In this document: piece by piece, positions 54,588-64,000 of the stretch | Layout: each line of letters opens with the position of its first letter | Position numbering within the stretch: the first letter of the stretch is position 1 | Source: Buddleja alternifolia | Taxonomy: Eukaryota; Streptophyta; Magnoliopsida; Lamiales; Scrophulariaceae | Assembly: GCA_019426215.1 (NCBI GenBank) | Contig: CM033392.1 | Span: forward strand, 38,984,980 to 39,048,979 | Length of the DNA: 64,000 nt | Direction: 5' to 3' | Notes under the pieces: generated by a model | Seen by the model: only the letters and a program-made list of their open reading frames with translations | The model's database searches: none | What the model was told of the DNA's origin: nothing | Made by a program: the position numbers and the translations under genes

Positions 54588-55395
54588 ATGACTATCAACC
54601 CACTATCTGTACTACTTGAAAAGAGCAATTTGACTGGTCCTAACTATGTGGACTGGCTCCAACATTTGAGGATAGTCCTCAATATGTAGTCACTGGGGTA
54701 TGTATTGGATACTGATCCATAAGGACACGTGCTAATGAGGAGGAAGTTGCGGCTCATGAGAAATGGGTCAAAGACGACGTCGAGGTTCGTGGGTACATGT
54801 TGGGATCAATGAAAAATAAGTTGCAGAGGTCCCATGACAAAATGGTCTCGGCGAGGGCTATTTTGGCACACCTAGTGGAGCTCTATGGTGAGCACAGTCG
54901 CACTGCTCAATATGAGATATCAAAGAGCTCTTTGGACCCAAGATGTAGGAAGGAGAAAAAGTTGCGGATATATTTTAAAATAGATTTCAAAAATTGCGAA
55001 GTTAGCCCTCGACTTCAACATGGACCCATAACTACAAACTGATCTCATCTTGCAATCACTTCCATAGTGAACTTCAACTGTAATGAGATAGAATGCAATT
55101 TAGCTGGGTTGATAAACAAGCTGAATACTGCACAATTTAGAATGAAGATGAAGGGAAAAGAGGCGGCCTTGGTCATCACTTCTAAGCCTAAAAACTAGAA
55201 CAAGAAAAAAAAAGACTAAGAAAGCTACTAGCACTTCGGGTCCACAAGTTAAGATAGATAAAGGAAAGAAAAAAGCTTAAAAAGTGATGAAGAGCAAAGG
55301 ACCAAAGGAAACAAATAGGTTCCTTCACTGCGATGAGCTAAGCCACTGGAGGAAGGAGTGTCCAAACTTTGGCAAAGGTGCACCAGGTATGGAAG
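54588..55395 (+). pseudogene. Copia C gag
   Basis: Starts MTINPLSVLLEKSNLTGPN; a stop replaces a codon at about 54687, followed by frameshifts near 54725 and 54935. Frame 54797-55042 covers ILAHLVELYGEHSRTAQYEI. Lys-rich stretches with stops lie at 55195-55300. A damaged zinc knuckle (FLHCDELSHWRKECPNF, the usual GHW Gly changed to Ser) lies at about 55320-55375. Confidence 0.85.
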
Positions 55396-57904
55396 TTTTT
55401 GTTTTAGAAACTAATTGTTCTATAACTGTATTTTCCACTTCGGGGATACTTGATTCTTGAGCTAATGCTCACATTTGTGTAATGAATCAAGATCTGCAGC
55501 GAAGTGAAAAGTTGGAGCATGGAGATGTGCTGATCAGTGTTGGCAGCGGGCAGAGTGTCGCGACTTCTCGCATTGGATCAACTTTTTTATGTTTATCATC
55601 TGAACATGTTTTAGATTTAGAGAATGTTATAGTTTTGCCCAACGGGCTTAAGAACATTATTTCAATTCCTATGTTGGTTAGGAACAATTATGTTTTTAAT
55701 TTCATTGACAGTACTTGCAGCATTTTATTACATGATAATATTGTTGGCACTGCTACTTTAGTCAATGACCTCTATTATTTAAACATGCAAAATGAGTGTG
55801 TTGCAAATGTTATCTCAAAGAATCATGGTAGGCAAAGTACTAACCTAAGCTTAAAGTGGCATCTAAGACTAGGTCATGTTGGTGAGCGAAAGATACACAA
55901 GATGGAGAAAGATGGGTTAATTGACCCATTGGGATCGGATCCCAATCCGACTTGTGAATCTTGCCTCAAAGGAGAAATGGCTAGATCACCCTTCACTGGG
56001 ACTTTTGAAAGAGCCACCGAAGTATTAGGACTTGTGCACACCGACGTTTGTGGACCATTTGGAGAAATGGCTCGTGGAGATTTCCACTACTTCATTACTT
56101 TTGTTGATGACCATTCAAGGCATGGTCTTGTGTATCTAATGAAGTATAAGTCCGAATCATTTGATAAGTTCAAAGAATTTAAGGCTTTGGTGGAAAAACA
56201 AACTGGTCATCATATAAAAACACTACGATCGAATCGTGGAGGTGAATATATAAGTGACGAGTTTGATCAGTTCCTAAAGGAACATGGGATAATATTTCAA
56301 CTTACACCACCAGCAACTCCACAACTAAATAGGGTAGCAGAGCGTAGAAATCGAACGCTTTTGGATATGGTTCAATCTATGGTTAGCTACAGTGATTTAC
56401 CCATCTTATTGTGAGGACATGCACTTCTTACGGTTGTTCATATCTTGAATAGATGTCCTTCCAAGTCCGTTCCTAAGACTCCATATGAGATATGTAGAAA
56501 TAGGAAACCAAACCTTAAGTACATTAAAGTTTGGGGATGCTCTGCCTACATCAAGAAGACTAAAGCAGAGAAATTGGAAGCGAGGTCCCTTATAGGACGT
56601 TTTGTTGGTTTTCCAGAGGATTCTATGGGATACCTATTCTACATGCAAGATGATCAAAGGATCATTGTTGCACTGCAAGCGTACTTTCTTGAAGAAGAAT
56701 TTATTCAAGAAGGTGGTGCAGGTAGAAAGATTGTTCTCAATGAACAAGATGAAACACCTAGGGAGACTATTGTTCAAGAAACATACACTGAACCTAATGA
56801 AACACAACCAACATTGTGAAGATCTGGTAGAGTACTACATCAACCTGATAGGTACTACGGGTATCTGCTATAAGAGGAACCGGGTGTCCACACTATAGCA
56901 GTCGGAGTTCAAGGGGATGGCCCTTCTACTTATGATCAAGCAATGATGGACATCGACTCTGCAAAGTGTCGACAGGCAGAGATAGACTCGATGCATTCAA
57001 GCAATGATGGACATTGACTCTACAAAGTAGCGAGAAGCTATGCAGGCAGAGATAAACTCGATACATTCTAACCAAGTCTGGACTCTGGTAGATTATCCTG
57101 ATGGCATTGCACCTATAGGGTGCAAATGGGTCTACAAGAAGAAGATAGGACTGGATGGAAAAATTGACACAAACAAGGCAAGGCTTGTAGCAAAAGGTTA
57201 TAATTAAAAGGAAGGAATCGACTACCAAGAGACCTTTTACCTGTGGCAATGTCTATTCGAATTCTGCTCGCAATAGCTGCACACTTGGACTATGAGATAA
57301 GACAGATGGATGTAAAGACGGCTTTCCTAAATGGATTCCTCGAAAAGGATATCTATATGGAGCAGCCTAAGGGCTTTACACCTGGGTTTGATATTCATAA
57401 GATGTACAAACTTAATAGATCCATTTATGGACTTAAGCAAGCCTCTAGGAGTTGGAATCTATGTTTTGACGAAGCTGTCAAAGGATTTGACTTTGTCAAA
57501 AATGAAGATGAACCATGTGTTTACAAGAAGGTTAGTGGGATCAAAATCACTTTCCTTGTCCTAGTGAATGACATTCTACTCATAGGAAATGATGTAGGAA
57601 TGCTCACATCAGCCAAAAGATGTCTTTCAAATACATTCTCCATGAAGGACTTGGGATAAGCGACCTATATTCTAGGGATTCGTATCTACAGAGATAGAAC
57701 ACATAGAATGATAGGACTTTCCCAAGCCCTTACTTAGAGAAAGCCCTAAAGAAATTTAGGATGGAAGACTCTAAGAAAGGTTTCTTGCCCATGAGACAAG
57801 GAGTGCACCTTTCAAAGTCTATGTCTCCTCAAAGTCAGGAAGATAGGAAAGAAATAAGTACGGTGCCTTATGCCTCTGCAGTGTGTAGTCTGATGTACGC
57901 AATG
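55396..57904 (+). pseudogene. Copia C protease, integrase and reverse transcriptase
   Basis: Protease: the DSG motif at about 55450 ends in a stop. Frame 55482-56414 continues through the zinc region (WHLRLGHVGERKIHKMEK, intact CESC) and integrase: D in HTDVCGPFGE, E in RVAERRNRTLL, but the second catalytic Asp is Asn (RSNRGGEY); a stop follows at 56412. 56445-56819: integrase C-terminal region. 56937-57072: tandem-duplicated linker. RT 57105-57660: the YVDD box reads LVLVNDILLIGND, so a catalytic Asp and one residue are lost. It stops at MYAML where M2 is inserted; the reading resumes at 59699. Confidence 0.9.
56937..57072 (+). repeat. Tandem duplication in the IN-RT linker of Copia C
   Basis: Two copies of an AGCAATGATGGACATYGACTCTRCAAAGT...GCAGAGATARACTCGATRCATTC segment start at about 56937 and 56999 (62 and ~70 bp). 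They lie at the same place in pol as the 54-bp triplication in Copia A, just before the SNQVWTL start of RT. Confidence 0.88.
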
Positions 57905-57935
57905 TTACACTACTACAAAAATGGTCTATTATAGC

Positions 57936-58145
57936 GCACCTATTACAGCGGTTTTTTGAAAACCGCTGAACGGAGGGACCTTTTACAGCGGTTCATGGGT
58001 AAACCGCTGTAATAGGGTTGACCGCGGGAGCTATTACAGCGGTTCTTCTCAGAACCGCTGTAATAGGTATATTTTCAAAAAAAAAAAAAAAAATTTAAAA
58101 AACGGCCTATTACAGCGGTTCACATAAGAACCGCTGTAATAGGTC
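57936..58145. repeat. Subterminal palindromes of M2, left side
   Basis: Four palindromes built on TATTACAGCGGTT...AACCGCTGTAATA (57938-57968 partial, 57979-58015, 58030-58067, 58106-58142). All use TTACAGCGG where M1 uses TGACAGCGG. Confidence 0.9.
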
Positions 58146-58379
58146 CCGACGAAAAAATTTGAAACTCTTTTATATTCCCGCTTCTCTCTCTCACTCTCAA
58201 AATTTAAAACCCATTTCAGCCTCTCTCTCTCTCTCTCTCTACTCTCGGTCTCTCTCTCTCTCGATCCACCCCCAAAAGCTCGGCACCACCGCCGCCGGCA
58301 CCACCACCACATACCGGCACCGCCGGCACCACCACCACGACCATGAGCTTCTTCTCTTTCTCTTTCTCTCTCTTTCTAT

Positions 58380-59158
58380 ATATATGTATATTTGTATATG
58401 TGTGGGTGTATGTATATTTGTGTATGTGTGGGTGTATTTATATTTGTGTATATGTGGGTGTATGTATATTTGTGTATGTGTGGATGGGTGTATGTATATT
58501 TTTGTATATATTGATGGGTGTATGTATATTTGTGTATATGTGGGTGTATGTATATTTGTGTATATGTGGTTGCATGTATATTTGTGTATATGTGGTTGTA
58601 TGTATATTTGTGTATATGTGATTGTATGTATATTTGTGTATATGTGGTTGTATGTATATTTGTGTATATGTGGTTGTATGTATATTTGTGTATGTGTAGA
58701 TGGGTGTATGTATATTTGTGTATGTGTGGTTGTATTTATATTTGTGTATGTGTGGGTGTATGTATATTTGTGTATGTGTGGTTGTATGTATATTTGTGTA
58801 TGTGTAGATGGGTGTATGTATATTTGTGTATGTGTGGGTGTATTTATATTTGTGTATGTGTGGGTGTATGTATATTTGTGTATATGTGGGTGTATGTATA
58901 TTTGTGTATATGTGGTTGTATGTATATCTATGTATATGTGGGTGTATGTATATTTGTGTAGATGTGGTTGTATGTATATTTGTGTAGATGTGGTTGTATG
59001 TATATTTGTGTATATGTGGTTGTATGTATATTTGTGTATATGTGATTGTATATTTGTGTATATGTGGTTGTATGTATATTTGTGTATATGTGGTTGTATG
59101 TGTAGGTGGGTGTATGTATATTTGTGTATGTGTAGATGGGTGTATGTATAAATTTGTG
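58380..59158 (+). repeat. 26-bp minisatellite in M2
   Basis: About 30 copies of TTGTATGTATATTTGTGTATATGTGG and close variants (GTGTATG, GTGTAGATGGG). The unit has no stop codon in several frames, and 26 is not a multiple of three, so long frames appear on both strands: 330 aa plus (58159-59151) and 280 aa minus (58438-59280). These are not genes. Confidence 0.95.
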
Positions 59159-59172
59159 TATTTACGAAAATA

Positions 59173-59482
59173 TTTTTTGTTTATAATTTTACCGTGTTGG
59201 AATGACACGAAATTCACACGGTCATAGCGAAACGGCATTCTGAACAAAACGCATGTTTGCGATCTCGTGATTTTAGCCATCCGAGATCGTTTAAGGCCTC
59301 AAATATGCATTTTATTACAAAAATATGTATTTTTGTAATAAAACACGTATTTGAGGCCTTAAACGATCTCGGATGGCTAAAATCACGAGATCGCAAGACA
59401 ACGTATTGCATTTTATTCAGAATGTTGTTTCGCTATGATCGTGTGAACTTCATGTCATTCCGACATGGTAAATTATAAACGA
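59173..59482. repeat. Long hairpin (inverted repeat) in M2
   Basis: The arms start with TTTGTTTATAATTTTACC and GTGTTGGAATGACACGAAATT on the left and end with GACATGGTAAATTATAAACG on the right. The inner ~65 bp (GCGATCTCGTGATTTTAGCC... and its complement) are almost perfect around a loop near 59328. Homologous to 17182-17454 in M1. Confidence 0.94.
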
Positions 59483-59504
59483 AAAAATAAAATTAAAAAC
59501 AAAA

Positions 59505-59685
59505 ACCTACCTATTACAGCGGTTATTTCCATAACCGCTGTAATAGGCTTCGAAAAAAAAATTAATTTTTTTTTACAGCGGTTATTGTATAACCGCTGTA
59601 ATTGGCCTTAACCAATTACAGCGGTACCTATTACAGCGGTTAAAACCACTATAATTGGCCAAAAAAAACCGCTGTAATAGGTCAT
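59505..59685. repeat. Subterminal palindromes of M2, right side
   Basis: CTATTACAGCGGTTATTTCC/ATAACCGCTGTAATAG (59510-59548), TTACAGCGGTTATTG/ATAACCGCTGTAA (59571-59602) and CTATTACAGCGGTTAAAACCACTATAATTGG (59628-59660), then a last AACCGCTGTAATAGG by the terminus. Confidence 0.9.
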
Positions 59686-59698
59686 TTATGTAGTAGTG

Positions 59699-60335
59699 TT
59701 ATGCACACGGCCAGACATAGCCTACGCGGTAAGCGTGGTAAGTCATTTTCAGGCTAACCTGAGAAGAGAACATTGGACTGTTGTCAAAAATATCCTCAAG
59801 TATCTGAAGAGAACTAAGGATACGGTCCTAACATATGGACATAGAGATTTGAAGGTGGATGGATATACTGACTCAGATTTTCAATTTGATGTAGATGACT
59901 GCAAATCCACTTTAGGGTTTATATTCACACTCAATGGTGGAGCGATAGCTTGGAAAATTTTCAAATAAAGTACAACAGTTGATTCCACCACTGAGGCGGA
60001 ATACATAGCAGCTTCAGAGGCTGCTAAAGAGGGTGTTTGGATTAGGAAGTTTCTTAGAGAACTTCAAGTGGTCCCTAGTGTAGAGCTGTCAGCACCACTT
60101 TAATGTGACAATAACGGGGCTATTGCACAAGCAAAAGAACCCAGGTCTCATAACTAATCTAAGCACATAAAGAGGAGATATCACATAATAAGATAAATCA
60201 TTAAAAGAGGCAAAATAATTGTTCAGAGAGTAAATTCAGCAAACAACGTCGCTGACCCATTGACCAAGCTTTTGACACAGGCAGTGCCGGATCGTCATCT
60301 TGAAAAGATGGGTACTAGATACCATAGTGATTGAC
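59699..60335 (+). pseudogene. Copia C RNase H
   Basis: Continues the pol frame after M2: MLCTRPDIAYAVSVVSHFQA, GYTDSDFQFDVDDCKSTLGF, then a stop at 59966 and the second half TTEAEYIAASEAAKEGVWI, with stops at about 60100 and 60155. It ends with the LEKMGTRYHSD tail before the polypurine tract. Confidence 0.88.
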
Positions 60336-60343
60336 ATTGAGTC

Positions 60344-60353
60344 CAAGTGGGAG
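60344..60353 (+). other. Polypurine tract of Copia C
   Basis: AAGTGGGAGA lies two bases before the 3' LTR. Confidence 0.88.
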
Positions 60354-60355
60354 AT

Positions 60356-62003
60356 TGTTAGGTTAATGTCCTCAAATGCCACTAGAGGATTAGTAAATGA
60401 TAGGACATTATCAACTTGTAATTGTTTCTAATCAATCAATAAAAGGCAATTAGTTGTTTGATTTTATATTGGCATTTATATATAGTAATCATCTATGAGT
60501 CCATGAACACAAGAGTTAATTCTCTAAGGCACTAGAAAAGTGTGATACTTGTGTACTAAAATAGTCTACAAGTCAATGATTTTCAATTGGGCATTGGAAA
60601 TCATGAAGACTTGTATGATAGGAGTTTTGATGAGAACGGTGCCGTTAATAACTAGGAAGTAGTGAAGAAATCATATCATTGGTGCACTGATGGAGATAGT
60701 GGCACTCAGACATGACTCACATCGATTCGGTTACATGGGTTTTCACTCTTTGATAATCAATGACAAAATTAATTAATTGTAATAGGTGTGTCTGAACTTT
60801 AGACTTGAGGAATCGAGTTGAGGATATACTTGTGACACTAGGTTTGTCATTAGAGTAGTCCAATTCACACGTCGGTGGGGTCATCCTCGAACTGCAACCT
60901 AATGAGCAAGTACTAATCCAAACTGATATTCAAGATGGGAATCGTTCCCTCGAAGGTGAACGAGGAATTATCCTATGCATTTATAAGTAAGTTAGACCTT
61001 AAAATCTTAGGCCAAAGCATTCATTGATCTGAACTTATTATAAATATAGCACAGAGTCAAGTTAGTGAGTTTGACTAAAAACCATGACTCTCACTTGACC
61101 GGGATAAGGAAACGAAGAGTTTGTATTCACACGGTATTTAAAATTGGAAAGGTAAAAATTGTCTAATTATTTCATCTTATTTACATTAAAATATGGACCA
61201 CTTGATTGGCTAGGTAGGACCCATATTCAATGGAATCCTCCCATTGCCAAATATAGATGACCTAAAGAGTCATGCTTAAAAAGAAAAATTTCATTAAAAA
61301 TGGAATATTTCTTGTGAAAATATTTTAAGTATTGGATACTTAAAATTAAATAAATGGAATTAATTATGTGAGGAAATAAGTTTATTTATTTATGGTTTAA
61401 TTAATAGATTATTTCCTGGAGAAATAAAATTAATTAAATAAGTTATCTATTATTTAATTTGATTAATTAATTAGATTGAATTAATTAATTAAATACTAGA
61501 TTACACTAAGTTCAATTTGGTGCACCAAGTAGCACACCAAAGTCAAAAGGGGCGGCACTAAGCGTCCTCATGGGCCTAGTTTGAGCTTAAGGTAATAACT
61601 TTAATGATATAAATATATCACATTAGTTAATACCTAGGCTATAAGTTGTATTACACAATACCACAAGAAATATAATTCCTCTCCCTCTCTCTCTCTCTCT
61701 AACTGTCGGTTTCAAGCCAAGAAGGAGGAAAATTTTTCCCATCAAATATTTTTTGGCAAGACAATTTAGAGGTAGAACAATTGGACTGCTTGAATCATCA
61801 AATTTTCAGCCAGAGTAATTTCACGAGGAACTTGAAGAATTCAAGCTCATGAAAATTCTCAATCACTTCGCTACAGCGAGTAAAGTTTGTTTTACCCTAT
61901 CGTACATACGTGTGATAAAACCTCGGGGTTGATCTTGTTTTGGGAAAATCCAAAAAAAAATTAAATTTTGTTTTGCCCTGCTTTTGTTTAATTTTCCCCA
62001 ACA
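60356..62003 (+). repeat. 3' LTR of Copia C
   Basis: TGTTAGGTTAATGTCC to AATTTTCCCCAACA, 1648 bp. It aligns with the two parts of the 5' LTR, with scattered substitutions and small indels, and followed by the TTTAG duplication. Confidence 0.95.
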
Positions 62004-63194
62004 TTTAGACCTTAGGGTTTTTTCAATTTTTGGTAAATTACAATTTGGCCCTGAGGGGCTATTTTGTAATTTTATGTTTTGGGTTTAAAATGCAATTGAA
62101 TATATTTTTGGGTTTGGACCTAAAATTGACTTTTCAATGACATGGGCTTTTATTTAAATTTTGAAAGGACGAAATAAAATTGGTATTTTATTGACTTTCG
62201 AAATTAGAATGAAATTGAATTTTTAAAATTGGCCTTTCTTTGAACAAATGGATTTCTTCATGGGCTTTCCAAATACGGGTTTTCATTTGAATTTTGAAAG
62301 GACGAGATAAAATTGATATTTTACTGACTTTCGATATTAAAATGAAATTGAGATTTTTGAAATTTAGGGCCTTTGTAATTAAATGAAGAAGTGGAGTTCT
62401 TCATGGACTTTCAAAGAGAATGAGTTTTATTTGAATTCCAAGTATGAGATAAAATTGTTATTTTATTGACTTTGGAAATTGAATAAAATTAATGATTTTT
62501 AAAATTGGGCTTTTTGGGATTAAATGAAAAAAGTCAACTTTTTCATTGGTTTTCAAAATATGTATAGATTATTTAGTTCTTGTAAATTAACATGATATTA
62601 ATTGATTCCTAGAATTGAATGATATTACAGTTTTGGAAATTGAATTAATTTCGGATTGATGGAGGATTATGATTTTCCATGAGATTTTCTGAAATTTGTC
62701 TTTGAAAAATGATTAATTGGTCCACTAATTTAATTAGATTATCCTTAATTAAAGTTGATAAATTTATGTTTATGAAAGCATGATGCGAGCATGTATTATG
62801 TGTGGTGATCCGGGTCGAGCCATAGACTAGTCTTTTTAATTTGAGGCCTGCGTGCCATGTTTTCATTTTATGTACGTGAGAGGGTGAGGTTTTCTTTTCT
62901 CCTGTATTGTTGTAGTTTGAAGACAGAGATGAAGACATCTTGAAGACAAAGTTGGAGACGTTCAAGCTCGAGGAGCTATGAAGACTTTAGTATAGGGTCC
63001 GGGTCCTTAGATTAGGTTCGTCGACACCTTCATGGCTCGGGGTGTTTTAAGATTGACTTGACTAGGATCACATTTAGCGCTTTATGTATAGCATGCTCAT
63101 TGTTATTTATCATTAGTATCTTATATATGATGTGTTGTGTTGCATGATCACCTAAGAAAGATAAATAACTAAAAAATGGTGAGACTTTGATTAA
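62004..63194 (+). other. Non-coding interior, probably leader of element K
   Basis: Continues element K leader after Copia C (the shared TTTAG joins 49475 and 62009). AT-rich, with repeated TTTGAATTTTGAAAGGACGARATAAAATTGRTATTTTA phrases at about 62155 and 62290. No ORF with recognisable content (a 106-aa minus frame at 62645-62965 shows nothing known). Confidence 0.5.
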
Positions 63195-63545
63195 GGGGTT
63201 CAATATATTCCTACCCCTTTTCTCATAAAGCCGAAATTCGATATTCTCTTGGCTAGCACTAGTGGAGATAATCGAGGGTACGAGTTAAGGTGTTGACAAA
63301 CTTAGAGGCGCAACACTTGGGGCGCTAGAGCAAATCTATCCAGAGAGGTGTAGCAGGGAGTTGCTTAAAAAGACGTTGCTCTTTTAAGTTCTTCCAGAGG
63401 TAAACTCGAGAAAACTCACTTTTAGGTAGTTTTTGAATCTAATAGTACCATGTCTACCTAGCCCTAATTTGGGGATGCATGATTTTTATTAAAATCCATG
63501 TTCTTCCGCTGCTCCGGCATCCCCAAGGCTCCACGTGATCCCAAA
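63195..63545 (+). repeat. Truncated second copy of the K LTR (3' end)
   Basis: From CAATATATTCCTACCCC to CACGTGATCCCAAA it matches 48630-48980 with about 90% identity by eye. The first ~1.8 kb of the LTR is missing. Confidence 0.85.
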
Positions 63546-63546
63546 G

Positions 63547-63559
63547 TGGTATCAGAGCC
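63547..63559 (+). other. Primer-binding site, second K copy
   Basis: TGGTATCAGAGCC, perfect initiator-Met match, directly after the truncated LTR. Confidence 0.92.
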
Positions 63560-64000
63560 AAGTTTTTGATATGGCTTGGATTCTTTATCTGTGTTTATGT
63601 TTATGTGTTTTAAATTTGTTTTATCGGATGTAAAATGGATTGGATTTTCTGATTTTATTTTTTGGACCGATTAAAATCGTTTAAATCTGAAAATTGATTT
63701 GAATCTGAAAAATGGATTTTTGAAATCTGAAATTGCGTTTTTTGATAAAATTTGGATATGGCTGCGTTTTTTGTTCATGAACATTCATGCGTGTTTTGGG
63801 TTCAACGGTGGAAGAAAAGTATTGAACCCGCAACAACACTCACATGCCATGACAGGTCCATTTTAAAATATTAAGTCCATAAATGGAGAAATTGGGGGGC
63901 CGAAAGCTCTTGATTAGGTCCAATACTTTCCATCACTAAATGTGAGAGGAAATAGCGTGACGCTTGTCATCATTGTCTCACGAGTCATGGAATGTTTGCA
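63560..64000 (+). other. Leader of the second K copy
   Basis: Matches 48995-49290 up to about 63857, then diverges (CATTTTAAAATATTAAGTCC). No gene to the window end. Confidence 0.65.

Larger units (their letters stand above)
57908..59698 (+). mobile_element. Non-autonomous CACTA transposon M2
   Basis: 1791 bp from CACTACTACAAAAATGG to TCATTTATGTAGTAGTG, with the 3-bp target duplication TTA (57905-57907, 59699-59701). Inserted in Copia C exactly inside the MYAMLCTRP codons. It has the same order as M1: GCGGTT/AACCGC palindromes, CT and CCACC repeats, a minisatellite (longer here), a hairpin, then more palindromes. No transposase is encoded. Confidence 0.94.
49476..62003 (+). mobile_element. 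Copia C, full-length with two nested insertions
   Basis: 5' LTR (49476-52899, containing solo LTR L), primer-binding site 52901-52913, leader, gag, pol (containing CACTA M2), polypurine tract and 3' LTR (60356-62003). The target duplication is perfect: TTTAG at 49471-49475 and 62004-62008. Without L and M2 the element is about 9 kb. Its pol is broken in every domain. Confidence 0.95.

Noticed and set aside
57936..58145. Regularly spaced palindromic repeats, superficially CRISPR-like
   Set aside because: The repeats are CACTA subterminal palindromes with non-unique spacers in a plant genome; no cas genes.
58159..59151. 330-aa Cys/Tyr/Val-rich open frame, looks like a novel repeat protein
   Set aside because: It is the 26-bp minisatellite inside CACTA M2, which is open in several frames on both strands; no start context or non-repeat domain.

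Overview
This window is intergenic, transposon-packed DNA from the nuclear genome of a flowering plant, most likely a eudicot. Four things point there: Copia elements primed by initiator-Met tRNA (TGGTATCAGAGC next to the LTR), Athila/Tat-type Gypsy elements with the TGGCGCCGTTGCCGGGGA leader, CACTA transposons, and AT-rich LTRs. I see no intact host gene, tRNA, rRNA or CRISPR array. Only about 3.3 kb (10691-11515 and 41325-43778) looks like older non-LTR genomic sequence, with one possible exon remnant.

Layout. 1-389 is an LTR fragment (family K, minus strand). 390-10690 is a decayed plus-strand Copia (B) split by a minus-strand Copia (A, 1284-9220). 11516-41324 is one Tat-like Gypsy element (G), recognised by its two ~547-bp LTRs, opened by three insertions. 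The first is minus-strand Copia F (12950 to ~26284), which holds plus-strand Copia E (13199-23161), which holds CACTA element M1 (16207-17787). The second is a truncated Athila-like element H (30202 to ~32825). The third is a complete, young non-autonomous Athila-type element I (33313-39421, target duplication GGAGA). 41325-43778 is old flanking DNA with an inverted-repeat element. 43779-44255 is an Athila-type LTR scrap cut by minus-strand Copia J (44256-46832), which is cut by the long-LTR element K (from 46833). K contains the full-length Copia C (49476-62003, target duplication TTTAG). C holds a solo LTR, L, in its 5' LTR and CACTA element M2 (57908-59698) in its reverse transcriptase gene. 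The window ends in a second, truncated copy of the K LTR/leader.

How the parts relate. Every Copia pol is broken by stops, frameshifts or lost catalytic residues, so all are relics. H gag and the 368-aa ORF of I are the only long open frames that look like real proteins. M1 and M2 are the same non-autonomous CACTA family: both have exact 3-bp target duplications in Copia coding sequence and the same unusual cargo, namely subterminal GCGGTT/AACCGC palindromes, a stop-free 26-bp minisatellite and a ~270-bp perfect-type hairpin. The palindromes and hairpin arms differ between copies by matched changes on both arms. This family is the most interesting signal in the window.
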